Below the pieces are notes generated by a model, which saw only the letters and a program-made list of their open reading frames with translations, did not search any database and was not told the origin of the DNA. Shown here in pieces: positions 9,127-19,400 of a stretch of 64,000 nt of DNA. Within the stretch, counting starts at the first letter, position 1. The number at the start of each line of letters is the position of its first letter. The stretch comes from Burkholderia sp. GAS332 (GTDB lineage: Bacteria; Pseudomonadota; Gammaproteobacteria; Burkholderiales; Burkholderiaceae): the NCBI GenBank assembly GCA_900142905.1, contig FSRV01000001.1, positions 2,232,001 through 2,296,000 of the forward strand. Reading direction: 5' to 3'. Both the position numbers and the translations under genes were made by a program.

Positions 9127-9816
9127 ATGAACCCCGTACCCGAAGCGGTGCCCGCCGCCGACCATGGCGCGCTTGCCGGCCAGGATCTCCCGCCTGGCAA
9201 GCGCAAGCTGATCGAAGCCGCGTTGCGTCTGACCGCGAGCGGGCGCAGCTTTGCAAGCCTGGGTCTGCGCGAACTGGCGCGCGAGGCGGGGCTGAATCCC
9301 AATACCTTCTACCGCCATTTCGACACGCTCGACGACCTGGCGCGCGAGGCGGTCGAATCGATCAGCCGCCGCTTGCGGCCGATGCTGCGGCGCGAGCGCT
9401 GGCTGGCCGCGCACGACGAGCCGCAGAGCGTGCCGCGTCGCGCGTGCGTGGCGTTTTTTGCGTTTGCGTTGGAGAACCGCGAGGCGTTTCTGAGCGCACT
9501 GGCCGAATATCACGGCACCTCGCCGGCGCTGCGCGAAGCGGTGCGGGCGAACCTCCACGAGGTGTCGGCGGAAATGGCGGACGACGTCGTGCAGCTGGAA
9601 CTGATGCCGACACTCGCCCGCGCGACTGTCGACGAAGTCTGCACGCAGATCGTGCTGCAGCTGTTTCATCTATCCGCGGAGTACATCGACGGGGATGCCG
9701 AACGCCGGGAAGCGCTGGTCGCGTATGCGGAACGTTTCATCGTCCGGTTGTTCGCGGGCTCGGTGCTGCTGGCCCAACATGAGCCGGTGAGGGCGCCCGC
9801 CGCCGTGAGCGTGTAA
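9127..9816 (+). CDS. TetR-family transcriptional regulator
   Basis: A 229-residue regulator with an N-terminal TetR helix-turn-helix at about residues 25-75 (LIEAALRL..., LREL AREAGLNPNTFYRHF), followed by an all-helical ligand domain. NPNTFYRHF is the recognition-helix pattern of the family. It is divergent from the monooxygenase/hydrolase pair, the usual place for a local repressor whose ligand is a substrate of the pathway. A strong hairpin terminator follows its stop codon. Confidence 0.85.
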   Translation: MNPVPEAVPAADHGALAGQDLPPGKRKLIEAALRLTASGRSFASLGLRELAREAGLNPNTFYRHFDTLDDLAREAVESISRRLRPMLRRERWLAAHDEPQSVPRRACVAFFAFALENREAFLSALAEYHGTSPALREAVRANLHEVSAEMADDVVQLELMPTLARATVDEVCTQIVLQLFHLSAEYIDGDAERREALVAYAERFIVRLFAGSVLLAQHEPVRAPAAVSV

Positions 9817-9830
9817 AGGGGCGTGAGTTT

Positions 9831-9863
9831 AAAAAAACAGGCTCCGTGCAGGAGCCTGTTTTC
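9831..9863. terminator. Bidirectional intrinsic terminator
   Basis: A 9-bp perfect stem ACAGGCTCC/GGAGCCTGT (9837-9845 with 9851-9859) is preceded by a run of seven A and followed by TTTTC. It can stop transcription of the TetR gene from the left and of the TPR gene from the right. Confidence 0.88.
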
Positions 9864-9920
9864 ATTGCAGTTTGCTGGATCAGCGTTTGATTGACCGCAT
9901 CTCAAGCCGCACTGGGGTTC

Positions 9921-11099
9921 TCAGGTATCACTCCAGTCACCGGAATCGTCGTTGCTGCCCATGTCGACGCCACCGCCGCTGTTGTCGCTCCAGTCATTCG
10001 AGCCCTGGCCGAAGTCGAGGCCGCCGCCATTGCCGCCGTCACCGCCGCGGCGACGCGTTTCGTCATCGACAATCACATCGCGCTCCACGACGCGATCACG
10101 CCCGGAATTCAGCGCCTCGCCAAGCAGCACGCCAGTCAGCAGACCACCCATGCCACCGCCGAAACCGCCGCCACCTTGTTGCACGATGACCTGCGGCTGC
10201 TGCTGATACGGTCCCTGCTGCGGATACGGCTGCGGCGGGTTGCCGAAACGCTCGGCTTCCTGTGCATACGGCGACTGCTGCGTGGCAGCGGCCGGCGCGG
10301 CATACGGATCGGGCCGCCCATCGGCGCGGGCACGCAGGCTGCCGATACGTTGCTCCAGTTCGTCGAGCTGATACGGCGGCACCGGATTCTTGCTGTTCGA
10401 CAGCGTTTCGACGAGACCGCGCAACTGGTCTTCGGTCGATTCGACTTCCTTCTCCAGCGCCTCATGACCTTGTGCGGTGGAGAGTTTCACGTCGAGCTTC
10501 AACGAGCGCACGGCGTTGAGCATCTCGGTCGCACGCTTGAGCTGCACGCGGCGATCGTCGTCGGCGCGCGAATCGTCTTGCGTGCGGGCGCGGCGCAAGG
10601 TCCAGCGCAACACCAGCGCGATCACGCCGATCAGGAGAATGATGCCGACCCACATGCCCATGCCAGGACCATGCCGTTGCGGCGCTTGCGGCACCATCGC
10701 CGACTGCTGCACGGCCGGCGAATTCTGCTGCACGAACGGGTTGGCCGCGCGGCTCGTGGTGTTGCCACCGGCACGTTCCGCGTCCTTGCGGATACGCGCT
10801 TCGGTTTGCGCGAAGCGGGTCGGGTCGGTGAAGCGGATTTGCGGGTCGAGTGTCTTGGCCTGTTGTACCTGGGCGAGGGCGTCGGCATAACGGCCTTCGC
10901 GATCGAGCACCTGGCTGTACAGGTAATGCGCACGTGCATTGTCCGGATGCGCCTGCAGCACTTCGCTCAAACCGGCATCGGCCTGCTGCCAGTTGCCTTG
11001 CGACATGGCGGATTCGATTTGCTGGACCGTCGGTACAGCGAACGCCGCAGCCGACACGAACATCAGTGAGGCGAACGCGCTTGCGAGAAATTTTTTCAT
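9921..11099 (-). CDS. TPR-containing membrane protein with Gln/Gly-rich tail
   Basis: This 392-residue protein begins with a signal peptide (MKKFLASAFASLMFVSAAAFA). A TPR-like helical region follows (about 25-90, with DNARAHYLYSQVLDREGRYADALAQ), then a linker and one transmembrane segment near 150-168 (MWVGIILLIGVIALVLRW). A charged helical region comes next, and the tail is rich in Gln, Pro, Gly and Asp with a GGGGFGGGMGGLLTGVLLG segment. No enzymatic motif is visible. The PspA-like gene 100 bp upstream on the same strand suggests a joint role in envelope stress or membrane upkeep, but the function is unknown. Confidence 0.72.
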   Translation of the reverse strand: MKKFLASAFASLMFVSAAAFAVPTVQQIESAMSQGNWQQADAGLSEVLQAHPDNARAHYLYSQVLDREGRYADALAQVQQAKTLDPQIRFTDPTRFAQTEARIRKDAERAGGNTTSRAANPFVQQNSPAVQQSAMVPQAPQRHGPGMGMWVGIILLIGVIALVLRWTLRRARTQDDSRADDDRRVQLKRATEMLNAVRSLKLDVKLSTAQGHEALEKEVESTEDQLRGLVETLSNSKNPVPPYQLDELEQRIGSLRARADGRPDPYAAPAAATQQSPYAQEAERFGNPPQPYPQQGPYQQQPQVIVQQGGGGFGGGMGGLLTGVLLGEALNSGRDRVVERDVIVDDETRRRGGDGGNGGGLDFGQGSNDWSDNSGGGVDMGSNDDSGDWSDT

Positions 11100-11104
11100 T
11101 TACG

Positions 11105-11160
11105 GACCGGGTGCGATGCACCCGTCTCCTTCAGTCGATACCGGTGACCGGTATACCGGC
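11105..11160. promoter_or_regulatory. Two short hairpins between the PspA-like and TPR genes
   Basis: GGGTGC-GAT-GCACCC (about 11109-11123) and ATACCGG-TGA-CCGGTAT (about 11139-11155) are perfect small dyads in the gap downstream of the PspA-like gene. They may slow or partly terminate transcription before the TPR gene, or be an operator. No T-run follows. Confidence 0.4.
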
Positions 11161-11199
11161 TGCGCTTGCGACGGCAGCTGGTATTTACTGCTGATGCAA

Positions 11200-11880
11200 T
11201 TACTGAGCCGGCGTGTTGATCTGCTTCTTCAACGCTTCGAGACGATCTTCGACGGACGGACCGCGGCTCAGATCCGCGAGCTTGTCGTCGAGCGCCTTGC
11301 CGCTCTTCACGTCGGCCGTATTCAGGCGCGCGTCGGAACGGGCATTCGACAACGCAACCTTGTCTTCCAGCTTCTGGAAATCTTCGGACAGATTCTTGCC
11401 GCCGATACCGCCCAACGCAGTCGCGGCAACATCTTTGGCCTGAGCGATCTGTTGCTTGGCTTGCAGAATGTTCGACCGCGCGTTCAGGTCGTTACGACGG
11501 CCACGCATGTCGTCGATCTGGCTCTTCAACTGGTCAACCGACGGTTCCAGCGTGGTCAGTTCTCGCGCCAGCGCATCGCGCTCGGCTTCGGCCGTGGCTT
11601 GCGCGCCGAGGGCTTCGCGCGCGAGCGCTTCGTCGCCCGATTGCAGCGCGCGCTTCGCGCCGTCTTCGTACTTCTTCGCCTTGTCGGCGGCAACATCGCG
11701 CTTGCTTTGCTGTGTGGCGACTTGCGCCTGAATCTCGATCAGCGAGTTCTCGGCTTTAGCGATGCTCTCATCGAGTTCGCGCACGATCTGGCGCGAATCG
11801 CGCGACGGGTCTTGCACGGAATCGGCTGCGTCGTTCAGGAGACCTTTAAGCGTGCGCGAAATGCTGTCAAAAAGCGACAT
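11200..11880 (-). CDS. PspA/IM30-family protein
   Basis: A 226-residue, almost entirely helical protein starting MSLFDSISRTLKGLLND. The amphipathic N-terminus is typical of PspA/IM30/Vipp1 membrane-binding proteins. The centre is a long charged coiled coil with an Ala- and Gln-rich pattern (QATAEAERDALARELTTLE). I chose ATG 11880 because GGAGG lies 7 bases upstream; the frame extends another 20 codons. Family members assemble on damaged inner membrane. The PspF/PspBC partners are not nearby, so this resembles the stand-alone PspA-like proteins rather than the enterobacterial operon. Confidence 0.8.
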   Translation of the reverse strand: MSLFDSISRTLKGLLNDAADSVQDPSRDSRQIVRELDESIAKAENSLIEIQAQVATQQSKRDVAADKAKKYEDGAKRALQSGDEALAREALGAQATAEAERDALARELTTLEPSVDQLKSQIDDMRGRRNDLNARSNILQAKQQIAQAKDVAATALGGIGGKNLSEDFQKLEDKVALSNARSDARLNTADVKSGKALDDKLADLSRGPSVEDRLEALKKQINTPAQ

Positions 11881-12352
11881 GAAAACCTCCAAAGAATGAA
11901 ATCGGCGCTGAATAATCCCACGCGCTTTAACTGCTTTCAAATGCTACTTTACGCCGCTGCGCGCGAAGCTGCGCAACGTTCGGACCGGAGTTCGGGGCAC
12001 ACCCGCTAATTGCAATAGCAGCGCCATAAATTTACGTTTTTGAAACCGGGTTCAAACAGCTTTAGCGGTTAAAACGCGCGGCCGGTCATTCAGCCGTTCG
12101 CGGATATTACACCACGCGTTCTCTTAAAACCGACTTAAAGGGCGCGATGACAGAATCGCCAACTTTGTGCGTGACGGGCATCCGCGCGGCGGGCATCCGT
12201 GCGCCGGGAGTCTGTATGGCGGGCATCCGTATGGCGAGTGTCCGCGTGGCGGGTGTCGCGAATGTGAATAGACGTGGCGCGCCGGTGCTTCAGCAGCAGC
12301 GCGCCGATTCGCGCTGGGCTGGGCTGGGCAGCTAGCCCCTGCTACTTTCGAT
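11881..12352. other. Intergenic region with a 15-bp tandem repeat
   Basis: A 472-bp non-coding interval. The part near 11940-12120 is AT-richer and probably holds the promoter of the PspA-like gene. From about 12175 to 12265 six diverged 15-bp units of the type GGGCATCCGTATGGC follow one another. A 62-codon plus-strand frame (12147-12335) crosses them and would encode five-residue repeats (GIRAA, GIRAP, GVCMA, GIRMA, SVRVA, GVANV). I list that as a repeat rather than a gene. Confidence 0.6.
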
Positions 12353-12967
12353 TCAGGCGAAGCGGCCGCCTTCCGTGCTCGGATCGCTTTGCGGATCGTC
12401 TGTGTCACGCGCGGCGTCGAGGCGCGGGCGCTTGAGTACTTTGCGCAACTGCGCTTCCACGGCGCCCGGTTCCTGCGCCGAGTCGGCAATGGACGCCGCC
12501 TTGGCCGCGGCGACGCGCGCCACGGCTTCGGTTGCCGCGGCGGCTTCGATTTCCTCGGGGGTCGCGGTGAGGGCGGCCAATACACCGGCCGGCAGCAACG
12601 GTGCCGGGCTTGCGCCCGCGGGCGTACCCAACAATGCCTCCGCCTGCGACGCGGCCGCGCCCGGCGCCGGTGCAGCGGATTCGGTGTCACCGCGGGTTTG
12701 CAAGGCCGCCGGGAGCGCCGCCCGGGCGTGGCGTGTGCCGCGCGCGACCCGCTGCAGCGCCGCGTCGAGCGCGTCCGGCGCGCGCGGCGCATGCAGCCGG
12801 TCGACGATGCTGGCCGCTTTCACCTGCTCGCTGGTCGCGCCGAAGCTCAACACCGCGCGCCGCATCAACTCGCTGACGCTAATACCCAGGTTCTCAGCGG
12901 TGGAGGCGATCGCGCGTTTCTGCGCGGTCGTGACGAATACGACGATGCGTTCGCTGGGCTTGTTCAT
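12353..12967 (-). CDS. Ribbon-helix-helix-like protein with Ala-rich C-terminus
   Basis: A 204-residue protein. The N-terminus (SERIVVFVTTAQKRAIASTAENLGISVSELMRRAV, here split over about residues 4-40) has the strand-helix-helix pattern of ribbon-helix-helix DNA-binding proteins. The rest is Ala/Pro-rich, probably helical but low in complexity, with an acidic C-terminus. The start ATG 12967 was chosen because it places the strand at the N-terminus. It may be a regulator; its target is unknown. It is divergent from the PBP1A gene. Confidence 0.6.
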   Translation of the reverse strand: MNKPSERIVVFVTTAQKRAIASTAENLGISVSELMRRAVLSFGATSEQVKAASIVDRLHAPRAPDALDAALQRVARGTRHARAALPAALQTRGDTESAAPAPGAAASQAEALLGTPAGASPAPLLPAGVLAALTATPEEIEAAAATEAVARVAAAKAASIADSAQEPGAVEAQLRKVLKRPRLDAARDTDDPQSDPSTEGGRFA

Positions 12968-13418
12968 GGTCGGCTCGCATACTTGTTTGCATTGGCGATT
13001 CAAGGCGTGTATTTGGCGTACGCCGTCGTGCGCGTCGGTAACGACTTCCGCGCCGAGTCCATCATATGACGAGTTGCACCGCTGCGGAACGGGCGCAACA
13101 TGAAAATCCCGTGACATCAATGAGTTGTAGCCTTTCCGGCGGGCTTGTCCACAGGCCTTTCAACATTTTCTGTTGATAACTCTGGCCAGCGGGGCCGGGC
13201 GCCTGCGCGATTGCCGCGATCTACCGTCGTGACGCGTTGGGAAGGGAATTCTTACAAAAAAACTGTCTTGGACGGCGCTTGATTTCTTTAAAATGCGCTG
13301 TTACGTTGCGCCGGACGCCTGTCCCAGGCGTGCCGTGCGGCCGCCCGGGGGCTAGGGCCGCGCGGTGTTTTGCGCCTCATGCAGCAAGGCGTTCAGTTAC
13401 GCGCCCACTATTCCAGTC
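12968..13418. other. Divergent intergenic region upstream of PBP1A
   Basis: About 450 bp without a credible gene. It carries a copy of a dyad-like unit near 13147-13182 (GTCCACAGGCCTTTCAACA ... TGTTGATAAC). The unit resembles the unit at 22602-22639 in inverted layout and contains DnaA-box-like ends. The stretch TTTCTTTAAAATGCG near 13285 could be the -10 area of the PBP1A promoter. Confidence 0.45.
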
Positions 13419-15920
13419 ATGCCAATCATCAAACGACCGCATTCTCCACATTCTCCGGCAGGTGACGACCGGGACAGCTACCACCGCACGCCAGGACGCA
13501 ACGCTGCTTCGCGCGACGCTGAGGCCGGCCGCCGTTCGATCGGTGCGAGCATCGCCATCTGGTTTGTCGGCCTGCTGGCGACGATCGCCGTGGTGGGCGC
13601 GCTGATCGTCGGTTACGCGCTCGTCGTGATGGGGCCGCAACTGCCGTCGCTCGACGCGCTGACCGACTATCGTCCGAAAGTGCCGCTGCGGGTGTACACC
13701 GCGGATCACGTGCTGATCGGCGAGTTCGGCGAAGAGCGGCGTAGCATCGTGCGCTTCCAGGACATTCCCGACCAGATGAAGAAGGCGGTGCTCGCGATCG
13801 AAGACTATCGCTTCTATGAGCATGGCGGCGTCGACTTCGTGGGCATTTTGCGGGCGGGCATTTCCGACATCACGCATGGCGGCGCCTCGCAGGGTGCAAG
13901 CACGATCACGATGCAGGTGGCGCGCAACTTCTTCCTCTCGAGCGAGAAGACCTATACGCGCAAGATTTACGAAATGATGCTGGCGTACAAGATCGAGCGC
14001 GCGATGACCAAGGACCAGATCCTTGAGGTCTACATGAACCAGATTTATCTGGGCGAGCGCTCGTACGGTTTTGCCGCGGCCGCACGTGTGTATTTCGGCA
14101 AGGATCTGAAAGACATCACGCTGGCTGAAGCCGCGATGCTGGCCGGCTTGCCGAAGGCGCCGTCCGCGTATAACCCGGTGGTCAATCCAAAGCGCGCGAA
14201 GATCCGTCAGGAATACATTCTGAAGCGCATGCTCGAGCTGAAATATATCAGCCAGGACCAGTACGATCAGGCCGTCAAGGAAGAGATTCACACCAAGAAT
14301 CCGGGCAACGAATACAGCGTGCACGCCGAGTACATCGCCGAAATGGTTCGCCAGATGATGTACGCGCAGTACAAGGACGAAACCTATACGCGCGGCCTGA
14401 ACGTCACCACCACGATCGATTCCGCCGATCAGGACGCGGCCTATCAGGCGGTGCGCAAGGGCGTGATGGATTACGAGCGGCGCCACGGCTACCGCGGACC
14501 GGAAGGTTTTGTGGAACTGCCCGCACCGGGCGATGACCGCGATCAGGCGATTGATGACGCCCTCACCGATCACCCCGACAATGGCGAAATCATCGCCGCC
14601 GTGGTGACGGACGCGAATCCGAAGCAGGTCAAGGCGCAACTGGTCGACGGCACCGAAGTGACGATCAGCGGCGACGGCCTGCGCTTTGCGGCCGGCGGGC
14701 TCTCCGCGCGCGCGACGGCAGCCACGAAGATCAAGCCGGGCTCGATTGTGCGCCTCGTCGCCGACGACAAGGGCAACTGGTCGATCACGCAGCTTCCGCA
14801 AGTGGAGGGCGCGTTGGTCTCGCTGACGCCGCAGGACGGTGCGATTCGCGCACTGGTGGGCGGCTTCGACTTCAACAAGAACAAGTTCAACCACGTCACG
14901 CAGGCGTGGCGTCAGCCGGGTTCGAGTTTCAAGCCGTTCATCTATTCGGCGGCGCTCGACAGGGGCCTCGGACCGGCTACGATCATCAACGACGCGCCGC
15001 TGTACTTCCCGCCGAGCACGCCGGGCGGCGATGCATGGGAGCCGAAGGACGACGACCAGCCGGACGGTCCGATGCCGATGCGTCTCGCGCTGGAGAAGTC
15101 GAAGAACCTGGTGTCGATCCGCATCCTGTCGTTCATCGGCACCAAGTACGCGCAGGATTTTGTCACGCAGCGTTTTGGTTTCGACGCCGACAAGACCCCG
15201 CCGTATCTGCCGATGGCGCTCGGCGCGGGCCTCGTCACACCGTTGCAATCAGCGGGCGCCTACTCGGTGTTCGCGAACGGTGGCTACCGTATCAATCCGT
15301 ATCTGATCAACGAGGTGACGGACGCACGCGGCGAGCCGCTCTCGAAAGCGCAGCCGCTGACCGCTGGCCGCGATGCGCCGCGCACGCTCGAGCCGCGTAA
15401 TGCGTACATCATGAACAGCCTGTTGCATTCGGTGGCCACGGCCGGCACGGGCGCGGGAACCAACGTGCTGCGTCGTTCGGACCTGCAGGGCAAGACGGGT
15501 ACGACCAACGATGCGAAGGACGGCTGGTTCGCCGGCTATCAGCAATCGCTGGTGGCCGTGGCGTGGATGGGGTACGACCAGCCGAAGAGCCTCGGCAGCC
15601 GGGAATTCGGCGCCCAGCTCGCGTTGCCGATCTGGGTCGAGTACATGCAGCGCGCGCTGCGCGGCGTGCCGGAAAGCGAGCCGGCGCAGCCGGACGGCGT
15701 GACCTCGGTCGACGGCGAGCTGTTCTATACGGACATGACGCCGGGCAATGGTTTCGTGGCCAGCATCGGGCTGGATTCGGCGAATCCGACGGCCGGTGCG
15801 AGCGACGCCGTTGGCGGCGTCGGGCCGGCGGGTATGACGCCACCGGCGGTGCCGCCGCCGAGCGTCTCGTCGAATGAGAAGAAGCAGATCATGGATCTGT
15901 TCGAGACGAACAAGCCTTGA
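13419..15920 (+). CDS. mrcA: Penicillin-binding protein 1A (bifunctional)
   Basis: This 833-residue class A PBP makes and crosslinks peptidoglycan in the periplasm. A cytoplasmic N-terminus is followed by a transmembrane anchor near residues 48-72. The glycosyltransferase (GT51) domain shows IEDYRFYEHGGVD with catalytic Glu near 128 and QGASTITMQVARN. A long insert (OB-like) separates it from the transpeptidase domain, which has SSFK (Ser about 502), SKN in LEKSKNL, and KTGTT (Lys about 692). ATG 13419 is preferred over an upstream in-frame start because it gives a normal short cytoplasmic tail; no strong ribosome binding site is visible. It is single, followed by a hairpin terminator. Confidence 0.92.
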   Translation: MPIIKRPHSPHSPAGDDRDSYHRTPGRNAASRDAEAGRRSIGASIAIWFVGLLATIAVVGALIVGYALVVMGPQLPSLDALTDYRPKVPLRVYTADHVLIGEFGEERRSIVRFQDIPDQMKKAVLAIEDYRFYEHGGVDFVGILRAGISDITHGGASQGASTITMQVARNFFLSSEKTYTRKIYEMMLAYKIERAMTKDQILEVYMNQIYLGERSYGFAAAARVYFGKDLKDITLAEAAMLAGLPKAPSAYNPVVNPKRAKIRQEYILKRMLELKYISQDQYDQAVKEEIHTKNPGNEYSVHAEYIAEMVRQMMYAQYKDETYTRGLNVTTTIDSADQDAAYQAVRKGVMDYERRHGYRGPEGFVELPAPGDDRDQAIDDALTDHPDNGEIIAAVVTDANPKQVKAQLVDGTEVTISGDGLRFAAGGLSARATAATKIKPGSIVRLVADDKGNWSITQLPQVEGALVSLTPQDGAIRALVGGFDFNKNKFNHVTQAWRQPGSSFKPFIYSAALDRGLGPATIINDAPLYFPPSTPGGDAWEPKDDDQPDGPMPMRLALEKSKNLVSIRILSFIGTKYAQDFVTQRFGFDADKTPPYLPMALGAGLVTPLQSAGAYSVFANGGYRINPYLINEVTDARGEPLSKAQPLTAGRDAPRTLEPRNAYIMNSLLHSVATAGTGAGTNVLRRSDLQGKTGTTNDAKDGWFAGYQQSLVAVAWMGYDQPKSLGSREFGAQLALPIWVEYMQRALRGVPESEPAQPDGVTSVDGELFYTDMTPGNGFVASIGLDSANPTAGASDAVGGVGPAGMTPPAVPPPSVSSNEKKQIMDLFETNKP

Positions 15921-15937
15921 TGCCCCCGATCTCCCAA

Positions 15938-15963
15938 GCCCCGAAGGGGACTTCCTTCGGGGC
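15938..15963 (+). terminator. Terminator-like hairpin after mrcA
   Basis: A perfect 10-bp stem GCCCCGAAGG/CCTTCGGGGC with a six-base loop lies 18 bp after the mrcA stop. No T-run follows, so it is a strong hairpin but not a textbook intrinsic terminator. Confidence 0.6.
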
Positions 15964-16341
15964 CTGCCTGAGGCCGCACACACAAGTTTTTGAACGGGCA
16001 GGGAAGCACCGCCTCGTGCGGATTTCCTGGCGCTATTCGGGTAGACCCCGTCGGCAGATTTTGTGCCCGCGCTCTGCAGTGTGTTTTAATCACGCCTGCG
16101 GTGCTTTTATATTGGGTCCTATACGGGCGCTTGATTCCTAAGAGGCTTCGACCTCCAGCACCGCTGAGTCTCGCCGCGAGCGAGGCGTCCATCTTCGAAA
16201 GTCGCGCCGCGCGAGACCCGTTTGACGCGCGCGCATGCCACGTCGCCCGTGGGTAACTGTCAGGTTGCTGCGGCCGGCGTGTTTGTTACCCAGTATCTAC
16301 CGGGCCGCTGCCTCTTGAAAAGTCGAATCCTCATCTGTCTG
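15964..16341. other. Non-coding leader of the acyltransferase gene
   Basis: About 380 bp without a recognisable gene. An AT-richer stretch near 16105-16118 (GCTTTTATATTGGG) may be the promoter -10 region. If so, the acyltransferase transcript has a leader of about 220 bases. I saw no riboswitch I could name. Confidence 0.35.
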
Positions 16342-17193
16342 ATGACAGGTCTGCTGCGCATGTTTGCGTTCCTGCCTTATGGTGTGGTCGCGCGTATCGG
16401 CACCGGCATCGGTGCGTTGCTGTACCGGATTCCTAGCACGCGCCGGCGCGTCGTGCATACCAATCTGAAACTGTGTTTCCCCGACATGAGCGACGAGGCG
16501 CGCGAACGCCTCGCGCGCGCGCATTTCTGCCATGTGATCCGGAGTTATGTTGAGCGCGGGCCGCAGTGGTTCGGCAATGCGCAGTCGTTGGCGCGTCTTG
16601 TCGAAGTGGAGAGCGCGATCGATCTGACCGACATGCAGGGCAAGCCGACGATTTTTGTCGGCTTCCATTTTGTCGGTATCGAGGCGGGCTGCATGATGTA
16701 TTCGACGCGGCACCCGGTTGCGTCGCTGTATACGCCGATGTCGAATCTTTTGCTCGACGCGATGGCCAAGCGGCAGCGCGGGCGCTTTGGTACGGAGATG
16801 ATTCCGCGCAGCGATAGCGTGAGGCGGGCTTTGCGCGTGTTGCGGGAGGGGAAGCCGGTGATGCTGGCTGCCGATATGGATTTTGGGTTGCGGGATTCGG
16901 TGTTTGTGCCGTTTTTTGGCGTGCCGGCTTGCACGCTCACTTCCGTTTCGCGGATGGCGAAGGCTGGGAATGCGCGGGTGGTGCCGTTTGTGACTGAGGT
17001 CTTGCCGGATTATCGTGGCTATAAGCTGACCATCTTCGACGCGTTAAGCGATTTTCCTTCGGATGATGTTGCTGTGGATGCGCTGCGGATTACCGAGTTT
17101 CTTGAGACGCAAGTGCGACGGATTCCTGATCAATATTATTGGGTTCATAAGCGGTTTAAGAATCGGCCTGTGGGCGAGGCTGGGGTTTACTAA
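16342..17193 (+). CDS. Lipid A biosynthesis lauroyl/myristoyl acyltransferase (LpxL/HtrB-like)
   Basis: A 283-residue member of the LpxL/LpxM family, which moves a secondary acyl chain from acyl-ACP to lipid A on the inner face of the inner membrane. The start of the conserved region reads RRVVHTNLKLCFPDMSDEAR, as in HtrB. The catalytic H-x4-E motif is HFVGIE (about residues 113-118). The typical C-terminal YYWVHKRFKNRP is intact. I used ATG 16342; TTG 16315 would add nine residues to the hydrophobic N-terminus and is possible. It is transcribed away from mrcA's terminator and toward repeat island B. Confidence 0.85.
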   Translation: MTGLLRMFAFLPYGVVARIGTGIGALLYRIPSTRRRVVHTNLKLCFPDMSDEARERLARAHFCHVIRSYVERGPQWFGNAQSLARLVEVESAIDLTDMQGKPTIFVGFHFVGIEAGCMMYSTRHPVASLYTPMSNLLLDAMAKRQRGRFGTEMIPRSDSVRRALRVLREGKPVMLAADMDFGLRDSVFVPFFGVPACTLTSVSRMAKAGNARVVPFVTEVLPDYRGYKLTIFDALSDFPSDDVAVDALRITEFLETQVRRIPDQYYWVHKRFKNRPVGEAGVY

Positions 17194-17525
17194 TTTTTTG
17201 CGCGTAGCGTGTGGGTGGGTTTTTTGCCTGCTCGGCGCTCGTTTCTGTTTGCTTGCGGCGTTGGCCTTTCCTTGATTTCTTGGTGGTCTATTAGCGTTGC
17301 CCCTGTGCGGGGCGGCACCTACTTTTCTTTGCCGGCCGCAAAGAAAAGCAACCGTATTGGAAGTCAAGCGGTGAACCGGCGCTCAAGGTGGAAGCTGTCA
17401 GCCGTAGGGAGCATTTTGCGCGCGCGAGTCGTCCTCGCGACCTGCACGATTGAGTGACCTGCACAAGGGGGGACGCCGCGAGCGCCTGGGTTAAAACATC
17501 ACAGGCGGCTCAGGCGTGCCGGAAG

Positions 17526-18641
<1,116 letters not shown>

Positions 18642-18796
18642 GGGAATATACAAGTAGGCAAAAGAAAGCGGCTCGAACCCCCTGCTAAGCGGGTCCCCCG
18701 CACAGTCGCGGTAGTGGTGCATCTGGAATCCGTGTTCTCGCACATTCGGCGTGAGTGACAAAGCAGTCATACTTCCGGCGGCGCTGCGCGCGCCGA

Positions 18797-19189
18797 CGCG
18801 GTAGATCTTCAAACCGCGCACTGTTGCCGCGCTCAATGGTACTTGATCAAACCGCGCGCTTTTGTCGTGTTCAACGGTACTTGATCAAACCGTGCGTTGT
18901 TGTCGGCGCTCAACGATACTTGATCAAATCGTGCGTTGTTCCCCACGCGAGCGGAAATCCTACAAACCATCAGCGATTGCTGCGCTCACTGCTGCTTCAT
19001 TGGACCACTAACTGCGTTCGGTGTTTGGGGGCTAGCGGCAGCTAGCTACTTGACACGCCCAGCCGCACAGCCAAAGCCATGAGGCATTTTCAGCGTATCA
19101 CCGAGGCAAACCCGATGGTCCCCGTTGCGCGAAGCGAAGCCATGGGTTTGCACGGTGAGCCCTTCCGGCGAGCACGAAGTGCGAGGCGG
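18797..19189. repeat. Centre of island B with a 38-39 bp tandem repeat
   Basis: Four diverged units of 38-39 bp lie at about 18804-18955, each with TTGATCAAACCG (the first unit degraded) and GCTCAA. The palindrome TTGATCAA recurs at fixed phase. The rest to 19189 has no gene; the end resembles the unique stretch next to the hexamer tract of island A only near the arm. Confidence 0.7.
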
Positions 19190-19400
19190 GAAGCATGACT
19201 GCTTTGTCACTCACGCCGAATGTGCGAGAACACAGATTCCAGATGCACCACTACCGCAACTGCGCGGGGGACCCGCTTAGCAGGGGCTTCTAGCCGCTTT
19301 CTTTGCTTATCTTTCTTTGCGGCGGCCCTCCATGTCAGGCTAGTTGTCGCCTCCCCCGAACCGATTGATGTAAAGATGGAGGGCGGACAGCGAATGGAAG

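Noticed and set aside
13377..15248. 623-residue minus-strand open frame
   Set aside because: It is antisense to mrcA; the plus strand encodes a complete PBP1A with all motifs. The minus product is Arg/His-rich and fits no family, a common artefact in GC-rich DNA.
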